Shown here: positions 23,101-32,562 of the stretch, in pieces | How positions within the stretch are numbered: the first letter of the stretch is position 1 | How the letters are laid out: each line of letters begins with the position of its first letter | NCBI GenBank assembly: GCA_964017195.1 | Contig: OZ024889.1 | Location: forward strand, 53,538,711 to 53,602,710 | DNA length: 64,000 nt | DNA from: Siderastrea radians | Lineage: Eukaryota > Cnidaria > Anthozoa > Scleractinia > Rhizangiidae | Direction: 5' to 3' | Position numbers and translations under genes: made by a program | Notes under the pieces: model-generated | Told to the model about the DNA's origin: nothing | The model's database searches: none | What the model saw: only the letters and a program-made list of their open reading frames with translations

Positions 23101-26100
23101 GCTTCACCTTTAGCGGACATTTTCACTTTAGGTTTACTTTAGGTAAAATAGCCATAACCTTTCTCGTGATGCAGATAATACAAAAGCACTCTTCAGATAA
23201 GAAGAACCATTTGTAAGAAAGCAAACAGCCTTTTTTGATTCCAACATCCGCCTTTCGTCAACAACACTTCATCCGGATCAGTTCATCTTGTCTGAACTGG
23301 TTTTCCATGATATTGAATAAGTGACTTGGCTTCTCACGATATCATTAACAGTTTGGAAAATACGCACGCCTTTGGGCTATTTGTACCTTTTGAAATGAAA
23401 TTTATTGGAAATAAAGACAAAGCTGCAGCAGCACTCCGGCGGGCGGGGGGGGGGGGTCTCATTTAGAAGTGGCTGGGGTGCCTGTCGGAAATTTTGAATA
23501 GATCCCTAAAAAGTACCAGAAGTACTAGTTCTGACAAGAAATTACTTTTCCGGCATCTACTCTAGAAGGTCCCAGGATCGTTCCATCACTAATCTCAACC
23601 CAAGAGGGTACGGCGAGTACCACTCTCACTTTTCAATGGGACGAGTCCCCTAGGGAGCGACATGCGACTCTCATTTATCTCTTATTAAGTTCCAAGCTCG
23701 ACGTCGTTCCCTTACTGCCACGGGAAGTGCCGCCCAAACAGGTAACCTTGTTGGAGGAGCTGGGTCGAGGTGCCTTCGGTAAAGTCCATAAAGGGATCCT
23801 GAGAGAATTACCAAACGCTAAAGTATTTTTGAACCCCAAAGAGCAAATAGCGGACAACGAGGAAGGACAAGTGGTTGCCATAAAAGTTCTTCTTGGTAAG
23901 CCAAAACATTTATGATGTATTTGTTGAAGCACAAAATGTGGGCTTTGTTTATTGGCCTGTGTATGGGCGGTTGACACTCCCAGCTCTGATGATGACTTCC
24001 GCTCAGGTTGTCGAAACATCAGTCAATGTCATTAAAAACAGTTCTTCTCAGGACTACACTCACCCGGACGATCATAATTTACAGGCCTATGATATGACTC
24101 CTGGGTTCGAACCATTTACAGCAAATTATTTGTGGGAAATTGTACATTCATGATAAGCTATGAGGGACGAACGATAAGAGATTGAAGTTTACAGGGTCTG
24201 GTGCTTAAGGGGCTCTAAAACGTACAAAATATATCGAAAGAAACGCTTAGGAATATCATTGCCATATTATTTTTCTTGTTTCTATTCCTGTAGAAGTCGC
24301 TTTTCCCGGTTTAGATTCAAAATCCTCTCGCAGTACTGAGTATGTGTTGTAATAACTTCCTTAGGTGACAGCATTTTTTGCAGGAAACGGCCGGATTACA
24401 CCAGCTACTTTGCCAAGAACCTTTGTAGTGCCGAACTTTTTTATTGCTCCTTAGCGAATTTCCTTTGTAATTCCTGGTTTTTTTGTTGGTTGGTTGGTTG
24501 GTTTGATTTGCTTGTTTGCTTTTAGTTGTTGTTATTGTCGTTTGGTTTTTTTAGAAGGTGCCGGCGTCGAAGGCAAACTGCAGCTTTTACAGGAAATTGA
24601 GCTCATGAAGGAAATTGGTTCTCACAAGAATGTTTTGAGCATGCTCGGCTACTGGGTCAGGTCAGAGCCCATCATGTTAATCTTGGAGTATGTCCCACAT
24701 GGGGATCTTCTTCAGTGGCTTAGAAAAAAAAGGCAACAGGTGAGAAGCATCAAAATATTTTTCGATACTTTCAAGAAAATTGATTGAACTTGGTACGACG
24801 ATTTTTGTACTTTTGAAACCAAGTGTTAAAACCACCTTTCGTATTACCAAAAGGAATTTCCAAATTAAATTAAAGTATGCTGTTCTGTCATGACTGAATT
24901 AAAACACCAACAAAACGAGAAGGATTCGTTGTTGTCTCTTAGCATAACATGCATCCATATTATTCTGCATGCCGTTGTAATCGGCTCATCTTGATTCTCA
25001 ACAATCCTGATCCTAGCTAGACAATTAAAACAGCATTCCTTTTCAATTCCGCAGATTACTTTACCACAGGGTTTGGCTTAATTTTTCCCTTCACTTGGAA
25101 CGACAACTATTTGACCGAAATATAATCACGTTCCCTTTTCATTTTTTTGCAGCTTAAGTTAAAAAGTGGTATTGACTCTGGCGTCTTTGGCGACCTGAAT
25201 TCTTGTTCAAGTGCGGCAAATGATATCGATATCCGAAGCTTAACAGCACCTTTTAACATCATGAACAATGAACTTAGACCAGACGAAAATGTGCAACAAA
25301 TATGGCGAGTGAAAGATGGCAATAAAGATATATCAGATGCCCAAAAAGACGATGATAAATCACCCATCAACCGAGGTTTTACTGTCGAATTTGAACCTTA
25401 CAGCTCAGAAAAAGCAAAGCAGTTGATTAGCGAGAAAACTCAGGAAATCGGCAACAGGGACCTGTGCAATCCGAAGGAAAAATTCATGACACCGAAAAAT
25501 GCATTAGACAAATGCAGATCGGTCAATACAGATGATGCTTTGAAAGTGGGCATGACGGCAAAAAGCAAAAACAACAGAGAGAAGAAGGTACAAGTGCACA
25601 AGAAAGATAACCCGGAAGAAAGGACCAAAGAAGGGGATATAGAAGAGGCAAATAAAGACAATGGAAACGAAGAAAGGCTAGAGGGTGAAACACAAAACTT
25701 GGATGGCGACAATGATGTTTTTTCTGCTAAAGAACTCCTTGGTTTTGCGTGGCAGATAGCGAAGGGAATGGTGAGTACAGCGCTTAAAGGGAAGAAGTTG
25801 AGGAGTTCCTTAATTAGTAATGGGGACAGAAATAACATGCTATTTCCACAGAAGACTCCCTTTTTTACTTAGATTCCTTACTTTAAAAAAGAAATTAAAT
25901 TAAATCATTTCTTTTAGCTATGAACTTCCACTAGTAGAACTTATGTCCTTGTTAAATTATTATAGTACGTGCAAGGAGTTTTGTTCACTTAACGGCATAG
26001 TAGTCGAAACGCCCGACTACTTTTTTTGAAAACGCAAAATCTCATTGAACTTAATTAAGAAAATTTAAAACCTTTCCTCCATACCCTCAGCGAAATAATT

Positions 26101-29100
26101 CAGTTCCCAAAAGTCTCATTTGTGGAACTTGTGACATGGATTTCTTAGTTTCTTAGATTACCTGGACTTTCCTTCCTATATATATCTGAATTTCTTTGTT
26201 TCGAATATCTATTTCTCCAACAAACCTTATGATTTGCTTATCATTCATACTATCCTTGCGGCAGGATTACTTGGCCAGCATACAGTTTGTTCATCGTGAC
26301 TTAGCAGCCCGAAATGTTCTTGTTGGTGAAGGTAGAACTGTGAAGATTGCAGATTTCGGTTTGCTTCGCCACACCTATAGTGATATATACGAGGTGAAGC
26401 ATATGAAAAAACTGCCCATCAAATGGACGGCACCTGAAGCGCTAGAAAGCGGAAAATACAGTTCAAAGAGTGATGTGTAAGTATGTTAATTACTGTGACG
26501 ATTTAGAGATAATGCTACCTCATAAGAGGTCACAAATGGTAGATTATAACCTGCGATCAGGCGTTCTTTTTTTTTTACTGGGGAGGGGGGAAAAGGACGC
26601 CTGATACATTTACTTTACCAGTCGTCTGCCTGTAGTCCAGAATCTGGTCTTTTGTCTGATTGGTCAAAAAACAAAATGGTGTTTGAGCCCTGTTCTGATT
26701 GGTTACATGTTGCATACCTAACTTCCGGTGCAAATGAACTTCCAATTTCGATCCGACTGCCATCGCCAAGGAACAACGAGGTAAATATGTCGCTCAAAGA
26801 TATTCTCGTCGTTTTAAAGGAATTGTTATGATCATTTCTTTCTCTCCTGAGAAAGGCGTTCGGTTCGACGCAAGCTGCCTCCCACTTGTAGCAGAGAAGT
26901 ACAGCAACAGCAAAGTATGTATCCCGTTCTTTATCGCATCGTGTCTCGAAAATATTTTCATTTGAAAACTTTCAGGTAGTATTGAAAATAACAGAGTAGT
27001 GGTTGTTTCCGCGTTTTACGAAACAAAACGAACAGCAGAGGTTCTAGTATCTTTCGCCAAGAATGATCAACAAGTCAACCGATAATTCAATAAACTTAAC
27101 GGTAAACTGATGTTTAGCGAGAGCCACAATCAGCGAGATGCTGTATTTGTTTATACCTAAGTAATAAAGATTTTCAGTCTACTCATTCAGTTTTGCTAAT
27201 GTCGTTTTAATTTCTTGATCTCTGACATGTTTTATGATAAATGTTCTTCGTTTTACTCACAGTAAAATTCGCTCTGGAACTAAGTTAAATTAATACAAAA
27301 TACTCGTTTGTTTTTTAATGGTCTTATTTGTGTCTTTATTCTAAAGAACAAAACTGAAGGCATTTCTCTTAATTTTCCAAGGTTTTCTACGCAGAAAATC
27401 GGTGACAAATGCGTAGAGAATATTTCCGTATACCACTTGAAATTAGAATGGAAGCATGCAGCATGCTTTCGTACATGTCCACCTCGTCTTGTTCGGAATT
27501 TTCATTTTCGGCTCAGACAGAGCAACTATGTACAATACCGGAACGAGTACCTTCAAGTTAGCAATCGTGTAAATTTGAGCGTTAGTGCCTAGAAGATATA
27601 TCGTAGCCTGTGATTTTCTTATTTTTGCCGAAGTTTGCGTGACGTTTTGCGAATTGCCGTTATGGGAAATTTGCATACCAAGGATCGTGCATGCAGAAGA
27701 AATTTTGATTGGCTGTTTTGTTGAATGTCAATCAATCAAAAAAGTGGGCGGTAGATGTTCCGCAGTAGAGTTGTATTAGGCTCTATTTTTCGTTTCGCCC
27801 TTCCCGCCTGAATGTTCCACCGAGCGAAACGAAAAAAGAGCCTGATCGCAGGTTAGGTAGATTATTGATTTACCAGTAGTTCGATTTTCAATTTAGTGTC
27901 GTAAGACTAAAGCAATCGCTCTGACCAATGATATCTGTCAAAAATAACACAACCAATCAGAACTCGAAACAAACACCAACCTCGTTCCCAGGGCCCACTC
28001 TCTTCATCCCTGACGAGGAAGGGCCCTGAGGACGAGGATGACGAAAGCACGTACGCCCTAGCCTGTTCCAGGCTCCGAGATAGTGGGAGATCCTGCGCGT
28101 TCTTTTTTCGCGTTCCGTTTCTAATTTTCGTGCTGTCACAACTATCTGAGAGCCTGGAACAGGCTACGTAAGCCCAAGGTTTGGTATCTCAGATTGGTTG
28201 AGCAAATCGCGCTATTTTTTTAACGACTTACGGGGCATTGTAAAGCAAAACATTAGCAAACGCAAACTACTTTCGACACGGCTCTGACTTACAAATACTG
28301 CTGTACGTTAACAAGACCCTCTATCCCTGTTAGCACGAATGCCTCCCTCTTTTCTGGTAGACGATTTGGGTCAGTTTCTTTCTTAGTATACGAGCCTTAT
28401 GAAAAACAGAACTTCTGAATTAATGGTACCACCAGTTCCTTTGAACAAATTGTCAGCGGGGACGAAGCCGAGTAGACCAAAACTCAGAGAGTAAGAGAAA
28501 AAAAAGAATTATTTGCTTCAGTAGCAACAATATTTGTTGTCTTGTGTGTTTTAGATGGTCTTTTGGGGTTCTTCTTTGGGAACTGGCAACAATGGGTAAG
28601 ATATACTGTAACTGTTAAATTGTTATATTGCTGCCTTTTAATCGCCATAGAATCGAGAGGTTAAGACGTTTCTTGCAGAAGTGATCAATGTGCTTTGTTT
28701 TAATTCTAATTCTTCAAAGATGAAAACTTCTTCTCTATTGGTTCTCTCTTCTCTTTTCGTGCTCTACCCTGAAATGAGTAGCTTTCTTTTAAACTGGAGC
28801 GCTTCTAAATAGAATAAGAAATAGCGAAAATGGGCGTCAAATTTCTTTGAAGTTTGGCTAGATACTCACCATTTCTCTTTGACCTGAATAGGGAACATCC
28901 CATATCCTGGAATAAGCAACAGGCGGTTGTACAATGTTCTTAAGACAGGATATCGCATGGAGAAGCCCAGCACGTGTAGCGATGAGATGTAAGTAACTAA
29001 GCACGCTGTATGAGCTGCAGGTAATTGGTCGGCTATTCAGTTATATGAAAAGAATTCAGCCGCGGAATTCACCTTGATGCCAGATTGCAAAAGTGATCTA

Positions 29101-30341
29101 AAAATCAGGCCCGTAACCAGAAGGGGTGCAGGGTGTGCGTTCGCACCGCCCAACCCCCCCCCCCCCCACAGGCCCCAAAGATCCACATTTTGATACTCAA
29201 TGTCCAAGCTAAGGATTACAGCTGTAAATGGTTTGAACCCAGGAGTCATATCATAATTCGGTAAATTGTGATCGTCCGGGTGACTGTAGTCCTGAGAAGG
29301 ACTGTTTGAGGTGACATTGACTGACGTTTCGACAACCTGAGCGGAAGTCATCATCAGAGTCAAGTGAACTGTGAATCGTCAGTGGATGTTATAAGTCTCT
29401 GGTCGTTGTCCTGATTGGTCGACGATCTCGTGTTGTTATTATATTAGTTAGACCGGCAGAAGTTTGAACGTCCGACTGACTGAACACAAACGAGCGACTA
29501 GAAATGGTGATATCAACAATCACATTGCTGAGCACCATTTAAAAACAAACCACAGAATCGACTGGGACTCTGCTGAATGCGTTACCTACAGTACGGACTA
29601 CTATCAACGAATCACTCTGGAAAGCTGGTTTACTAACTTAGAACAAACACCACTGAACCGTTGCCAACAGCTACCTGCACCTTACAAACGACTGATTGCC
29701 GACAATAACAAGACAGACAAACAATAGACAAACCGACTTATTTGACTAACAATAGACCAACGGACATTTGACTGACAAAAGACGGATCGAAACGCACCAA
29801 TCACGTTTAACAGTCTTCACAGCCAATAACATCACGGCTTAACTGACAGACGACCAATAACATCACGAGATCGTCGACCAATCAGGACAACGACCAGAGA
29901 CTTATAACATCTACTGACGATTCACAGTTCACTTGACTCTGATGATGACTTCCGCTCAGGTTGTCGAAACGTCAGTCAATGTCACCTCAAACAGTCCTTC
30001 TCAGGACTACACTCACCCGGACGATCACAATTTACCGAATTATGCTAAGGATTACAGTCGGTTAAACTGAAGGATACTAGTAAATCTTTAAAACATAACA
30101 GTGATTGTTAAACAAAACCAAACAGGGGAAATATATAGCAGTAATGTATTCATTGGCAAACGAAAGCCACTGAGCTGCACTCTAGTATCCTCAGCCACTC
30201 AGAACATTTCAATAAGCGCAAAGATGTCCGAGCTTATCTAAATGGATAATGAAATTAACATGCTGCACGCTTTACACAGGTTTTTAGACGAGCGAGCCAC
30301 TGACAAGGGAGCGATCTCACGATTTTTGTCAGACACGTCTA

Positions 30342-30373
<32 letters not shown>

Positions 30374-32452
30374 GAGCGCATGAATTCCCGAAGATGCAAA
30401 ATCATTTTTTGTGTAATACCTTATGGGTAGGAGAGAACAGGAAAATAGAAAGAGGAAGGCTTCAGCTAAATCTTGCCAGTCTCTCAACGCATGGGTCAGT
30501 AAAGTGCCCCATCGAGAGCCATCAGACGCTGACAATGACAGTGCAGTCTGCGACGGCAGCCGACTGAGACCACGTCTTCAGATCTATCTCATTAACTACA
30601 GTTTGACAGCGAGATTTAGAAGGTAAATCACGCGTATTTTCACGCTGCACACCAGTCTTGATCCCAGTATTACGCTCTGAGATTAACTCGCTATTCCTCA
30701 ATATGAAACAAAATTATATCGCTTTATAAAGAGCCAGTATGGGAACACAGAGTATCAATTCGGAGAGGGACTAGGGGGAGGGTTAATCCAAAGCAGCACC
30801 TTCTTGAAATCCACAGGCATTCCAAACCATCAAAATAGACGTTTTCGAGTCACAAAGAGGGAAAATACATTTTATGTTTCTACTGGTCTCTTATCGTCAT
30901 TTCCTGATGTCAATATTCTGTGAGAAGCCGATGTGTGCTTTCTTAACAATTGTGCACTATTAATAAAATTGTAGAGACTGCGCGAGCTCCAGTACCTGAG
31001 AATACTGACGGCAATCTAACGCAGCATCACTTAGAACCAGTGAAGCAACAAGAAATAAATGATATCGGGAAGATTTCGACGACATCTGAGGAATTTGGTT
31101 CTTCAGCAAATAATCTGCCAGTTGGTTAGAAATATCACTTGATTATAAGTCATTTTGTGCCATCGATTAACTACAAGTTTCCAACGTGATTTCTTCATCA
31201 GGGCCGAAGAAGGTTTCAGTCACGATACCTCAGTGAGTACCCATGGATGGCCCTTCAGTAGATAGAGTATTCTGTAAACATTGTGCTTTGATGATACCTA
31301 GCACTGCAGGAAAAATAACGGCCTTTCATAAACTGGCGGCGTAAGCTTCAAGAAAGGGCAAAAAGACATGAGCAAATGAAGTACCATCACGACGCAATGA
31401 TCGCCACCGAATCCTTCCTTAATTCTGTTGAAAACCCAGAGCAAAACGTGAACAACCGATTAGTTGACGAGAAGAGGAAGAACATTATCAGAAATATGCA
31501 CACCATTAAATGTGTTTCAGAAGCCATCCTTTTCTGTAGTCGACAGTGCATTGCTGGGTGGAGATAACAAAGTCTTGAACAGTGAGAGTCGTGGGAATAC
31601 AGGCAACTTCTTAGCAGCTCTGCGGATGATAGCTAATCACGACGACATTTGCATGGGCCAAGAAAGGCTGTCGTCCCTAGCACTAATGCACTTCCATTAT
31701 CAAGTTAAAATTGATTTGGATGAGGTGGTTAATCTGTTTGCCACCAAACACCCACGGAGGCTGGAGCTCGGGACAATCCTGAAGGATTAGTCCGGCAGTA
31801 CTTTGATGTATCATTTTACATCGTAAATTAGTCGTTTGTGACTTAATTGAGACAATTTTATTCGAAAAATGTAATATTCAGTTCCTATCGGGTACTTTGC
31901 CGTTACAATTTCTCATGTATTGCTACTTTCCTAAATAAACGCATCAGACAATAAAAAATACATTTCAGTAGTTTGGTCCACCATGGCTTCGTTAGCCCCC
32001 CCCCCCCCCCCCCCACATAAAATCTTGGTTACGGGCCTGAAAATAAACATTGTGGGATATGTTGAAGGTCTAAGTTCCATAACACTTTTTTCCAAGAATT
32101 AACATATTTGAATATTCAATTGCATTCATTTCCGGATTTTAACTAGCGCTTCCCTTCATTCCTCACTTTCATACCCAGCTTATGTTTAAAACCTGAATAA
32201 ACCTCGCTTTCGTTTAAATATTACAAACTAAAGTAAGCATTTACTTTTAACAGATACCAGCTTATGCTGGGCTGTTGGAAGGAGAATCCAGATGAACGAC
32301 CAACATTCACTCAATTGATAACAACATTGGAAAAGATGATGACAACGGACACTCCTTATTACGATCTCAGTAAAGTTGATGAAACTGAACCATATTATAG
32401 CAACGCACGTCCTAGCAGCAGCAAAACCTCAGAACTGGACACAAAAATGTAA
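10994..32452 (+). CDS. Receptor tyrosine kinase A: CUB/lectin/sushi/discoidin/LamG/FN3 ectodomain (5' partial)
   Basis: Seventeen exons: 10994-11169, 15609-15998, 16310-16696, 17426-17620, 18828-19156, 19544-19682, 20061-20112, 20528-21057, 21969-22271, 22441-22597, 23690-23895, 24555-24739, 25153-25770, 26265-26476, 28555-28595, 28892-28988, 32254-32452. Joined they give one frame of 1404 residues plus stop. Order by residue: end of CUB 1-58, C-type lectin 59-188 and 189-317, sushi 318-382, F5/8 type C 383-538, LamG-like 539-732, FN3 733-833, transmembrane helix about 855-878, kinase from about 887 with an insert at 1017-1222. Glycine loop [20 protein letters not shown] and DFG are present, so it should be an active single-pass membrane tyrosine kinase. 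The kinase core is closest in style to FGFR/PDGFR-type RTKs. The first CUB exon and signal peptide were not found. Gene B (42306-63939, minus) is its convergent paralogue. Ligand unknown. Confidence 0.9.
11981..12076. repeat. Short tandem duplication
   Basis: A 33-bp unit beginning CACCACTGTTAATTATTGCA occurs at 11981-12013 and 12044-12076, separated by about 30 bp of related AT-rich sequence (ACTAATTATGGTA). Confidence 0.8.
12690..14560 (-). pseudogene. Broken transposon-derived gene (ADDTD family)
   Basis: Reading on the minus strand: [13 protein letters not shown] and a serine/threonine-rich stretch (about 14540-14370); then [19 protein letters not shown] (about 14110), [29 protein letters not shown] (about 13860-13815); then, beyond the [33 protein letters not shown], and a cysteine-rich end [17 protein letters not shown] (about 12740). 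This order is seen in repetitive uncharacterised transposon-associated proteins of cnidarians. Stops and frame changes show it is dead. Enzyme class unknown. Confidence 0.6.
13274..13696. mobile_element. 423-bp hAT-type MITE
   Basis: It starts with a C/G-run followed by GACTCCCATATGAAAGT and ends with the mirror ACTTTCATATGGGAGTTC plus a C/G-run. The 8-bp duplication GTGTAGAA flanks it at 13266-13273 and 13697-13704. Eight-base duplications are characteristic of hAT elements. It interrupts the older ADDTD-family pseudogene, so it is younger. Confidence 0.75.
15609..15998 (+). CDS. Gene A exon: C-type lectin domain 1
   Basis: The exon encodes a complete C-type lectin domain, from [18 protein letters not shown] to YVCEIS, with WIGLHRD and WLWVDGS. 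Both calcium-site signatures are present: EPN (mannose-type) and WND. Phases are 1 at both ends, so the exon is a symmetric module. Acceptor CATTTTAG, donor GTAAGT. Confidence 0.9.
16310..16696 (+). CDS. Gene A exon: C-type lectin domain 2
   Basis: A second lectin domain: [47 protein letters not shown] and a YVCETS end. The calcium-site signatures differ from domain 1: EPD instead of EPN, and WNH instead of WND, so canonical sugar binding may be weakened or changed. Both ends are phase 1. Gene B has no counterpart. Confidence 0.9.
17022..17068. repeat. Microsatellite (ACGT/ACGG)n
   Basis: Repeating CGTACGGA units turn into pure CGTA units. It lies in the intron between the second lectin and sushi exons. 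The sequence is self-complementary and could form cruciforms. Confidence 0.9.
17426..17620 (+). CDS. Gene A exon: sushi (CCP) domain
   Basis: Encodes one sushi domain with six cysteines (GCQNL, RRCKTT, TICSFYC, TRCGI, VSCNG), two more than the standard four, as in selectin sushi repeats. The conserved GVW before the last cysteine is present. Phase 1 at both ends; 195 bp, the same as in gene B (56765-56959). Confidence 0.88.
17621..18827. other. Intron, no recognised element
   Basis: The intron between the sushi and discoidin exons of gene A. It has short open frames that resemble nothing known, and no clear inverted repeat. Confidence 0.4.
18828..19156 (+). CDS. Gene A exon: F5/8 type C (discoidin) domain, part 1
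   Basis: Encodes the start of a discoidin domain: [60 protein letters not shown]. Starts phase 1, ends phase 0 with AAG before GTGAGA. Same length (329 bp) as the B exon 55913-56241. Discoidin domains bind lipids, glycans or collagen on cell surfaces. Confidence 0.92.
19544..19682 (+). CDS. Gene A exon: F5/8 type C domain, part 2
   Basis: Encodes [15 protein letters not shown], the RYIRF strand and the closing MRVELYGCK, the usual end of a discoidin domain with its terminal cysteine. 139 bp, ending phase 1, as in gene B (55044-55182). Confidence 0.92.
20061..20112 (+). CDS. Gene A exon: start of LamG-like domain
   Basis: A 52-bp exon encoding [18 protein letters not shown]. Acceptor TTTTTCAG, donor CGGTGAGT. 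The gene B counterpart (54617-54668) has the same length and phase, which supports this very short exon. Confidence 0.85.
20146..20197. repeat. Microsatellite (TTTG)n
   Basis: Thirteen or so uninterrupted TTTG units, 34 bp after the 52-bp exon donor. Confidence 0.95.
20528..21057 (+). CDS. Gene A exon: LamG-like (concanavalin-fold) domain
   Basis: Encodes [51 protein letters not shown] and [15 protein letters not shown], the pattern of a LamG_3-type jelly roll. 530 bp; the B exon (53525-54057) is one codon longer. Starts phase 2 and ends phase 1. Confidence 0.9.
21270..21760 (+). mobile_element. Penelope-like element fragment (GIY-YIG end)
   Basis: A frame at 21378-21722 carries [29 protein letters not shown] and [13 protein letters not shown] before a TAA. 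This matches the C-terminal GIY-YIG endonuclease region of Penelope-like retroelements in cnidarians. The GIY core itself is eroded. It lies in the intron between the LamG and FN3 exons of gene A. Boundaries are approximate. Confidence 0.6.
21969..22271 (+). CDS. Gene A exon: fibronectin type III domain
   Basis: Encodes one FN3 domain: [26 protein letters not shown], and [13 protein letters not shown] before WSTSWQVKT. Phase 1 at both ends, 303 bp, identical in length to the B exon 51386-51688. It is the membrane-proximal ectodomain module. Confidence 0.92.
22441..22597 (+). CDS. Gene A exon: stalk and transmembrane helix
   Basis: Encodes a threonine/asparagine-rich stalk ([17 protein letters not shown]), a hydrophobic helix [24 protein letters not shown] and the basic stop-transfer RRRQKPK. 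Starts phase 1, ends phase 2 before GTATGA. B equivalent: 49657-49828. Confidence 0.9.
23690..23895 (+). CDS. Gene A exon: kinase glycine loop and VAIK lysine
   Basis: Encodes the juxtamembrane [13 protein letters not shown], then [15 protein letters not shown] (ATP-binding loop) and VAIKVLLG, with the catalytic lysine codon at 23883-23885. The loop between strands 2 and 3 is longer than in FGFR. 206 bp as in B. Acceptor CTTATTAAG, donor GTAAGC. Confidence 0.9.
23972..24121 (+). mobile_element. Penelope-like terminal repeat, solo piece
   Basis: From CTCTGATGATGACTTCCGCT to GGTTCGAACCATTTACAG, this closely matches the terminal repeats of the Penelope-like insertion at 29222-30043. No coding part remains. 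It sits in the kinase intron 23896-24554. Confidence 0.75.
24555..24739 (+). CDS. Gene A exon: kinase helix C to hinge
   Basis: Encodes [18 protein letters not shown] (helix C with its glutamate), LGYWVRSEP, the hinge [17 protein letters not shown] and KKRQQ. The gatekeeper position before EY is leucine. 185 bp, starts phase 1, ends phase 0; same in B (46973-47157). Confidence 0.92.
25153..25770 (+). CDS. Gene A exon: kinase insert
   Basis: One 618-bp exon encodes about 190 residues of low-complexity, charged insert, then [13 protein letters not shown], the start of helix E. The insert sits where PDGFR/VEGFR-class kinases carry theirs, but it is much longer and rich in K, E, D and N. Gene B has an insert of nearly the same length (205 codons) but with very different sequence. 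Confidence 0.88.
26265..26476 (+). CDS. Gene A exon: catalytic and activation loops
   Basis: Encodes [15 protein letters not shown] (HRD aspartate codon 26298-26300), [10 protein letters not shown] (DFG aspartate 26352-26354), activation-loop tyrosines in YSDIYEV, then [11 protein letters not shown] and SSKSDV. The HRDLAARN and PIKW signatures mark a tyrosine kinase. Starts phase 0, ends phase 2. Confidence 0.93.
26548..27855. mobile_element. 1.3-kb Mutator-like element
   Basis: It begins AACCTGCGATCAGG and ends CCTGATCGCAGGTTA. The 10-bp sequence GGTAGATTAT is duplicated at 26538-26547 and 27856-27865. Terminal repeats are short. Duplications of 9-11 bp are typical of Mutator-like elements. 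No transposase is seen, so it is non-autonomous. It lies in the intron 26477-28554 of gene A. Confidence 0.7.
28059..28166. mobile_element. 108-bp foldback element, TAGCCTG type
   Basis: It starts TAGCCTGTTCCAGGCTC and ends CCTGGAACAGGCTA. Near-identical 9-mers flank it (CGTACGCCC at 28050-28058, CGTAAGCCC at 28167-28175). Nearly the whole element can fold into a hairpin. It resembles the element at 57294-57475 in its first seven bases and duplication length. Confidence 0.65.
28555..28595 (+). CDS. Gene A exon: kinase helix F
   Basis: A 41-bp exon encoding [14 protein letters not shown], the conserved helix F. Phase 2 start, phase 1 end. The same 41-bp exon exists in gene B (43228-43268). 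Confidence 0.92.
28892..28988 (+). CDS. Gene A exon: kinase C-lobe
   Basis: A 97-bp exon encoding [19 protein letters not shown] and [12 protein letters not shown], the standard helix G region of RTKs. Ends phase 2 before GTAAGT. Confidence 0.92.
29222..30043 (+). mobile_element. Penelope-like retroelement inside the hAT element
   Basis: The 14-bp duplication GCTAAGGATTACAG flanks it (29208-29221 and 30044-30057). Its two ends are inverted copies of one terminal sequence (29222 to about 29460, and about 29870-30043), around a GIY-YIG fragment. This is a 5'-truncated Penelope-like copy with inverted ends, a known configuration of that group. Confidence 0.75.
29446..29727 (+). pseudogene. GIY-YIG endonuclease C-terminal fragment
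   Basis: The frame reads [20 protein letters not shown], then [20 protein letters not shown] and ends with LPAPYKRLI before TAG. The EHKRA and NHxIDW motifs identify the endonuclease domain of Penelope-like elements. The upstream GIY part and the reverse transcriptase are absent. Confidence 0.75.
30423..31790 (+). pseudogene. hAT transposase remnant (ZMYM/TTF-type)
   Basis: Three pieces in shifting frames: [18 protein letters not shown] (about 30440), then [19 protein letters not shown] and [12 protein letters not shown] (about 31379-31567), then [13 protein letters not shown] joined directly to a C-terminal [13 protein letters not shown] and [11 protein letters not shown] before TAG (31788-31790). 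This order fits TTF-zinc-finger hAT transposases, but most of the catalytic centre is deleted. Non-functional. Confidence 0.6.
32254..32452 (+). CDS. Gene A last exon: kinase end and tail
   Basis: Encodes [18 protein letters not shown], the final helices, then a tail with [17 protein letters not shown] and the end SELDTKM, stop TAA at 32450-32452. The paired tyrosines are candidate docking sites for SH2 proteins (inference). 199 bp as in B. Confidence 0.93.
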
Positions 32453-32556
32453 TTTTAGGAGGCTCGAAAGGGTATTTAGCCACGAGCGTGTAGCCAACGC
32501 ACGACATGGCTATAATTCATAAGTCAGCCGAGTGATCATGAATAGCAAATTCTAGT

Positions 32557-32562
32557 AATAAA
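32557..32562 (+). terminator. Candidate polyadenylation signal, gene A
   Basis: AATAAA lies 105 bp after the stop codon. It is the first such hexamer downstream; there is no transcript support. Confidence 0.35.

Larger units (their letters stand above)
29106..32039 (+). mobile_element. 2.9-kb hAT element with nested insertion
   Basis: The ends are CAGGCCCGTAACCA (from 29106) and its mirror TGGTTACGGGCCTG (to 32039), each followed inward by a long C or G run. Inside are remnants of a hAT transposase (30423-31790). A Penelope-like copy (29222-30043) inserted near the left end. No perfect 8-bp duplication was found outside (CTAAAAAT versus AAAATAAA). The whole nest enlarges the last intron of gene A. 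Confidence 0.7.

Noticed and set aside
25440..25838. Minus-strand serine-rich frame
   Set aside because: Shadow of the kinase insert exon on the opposite strand.
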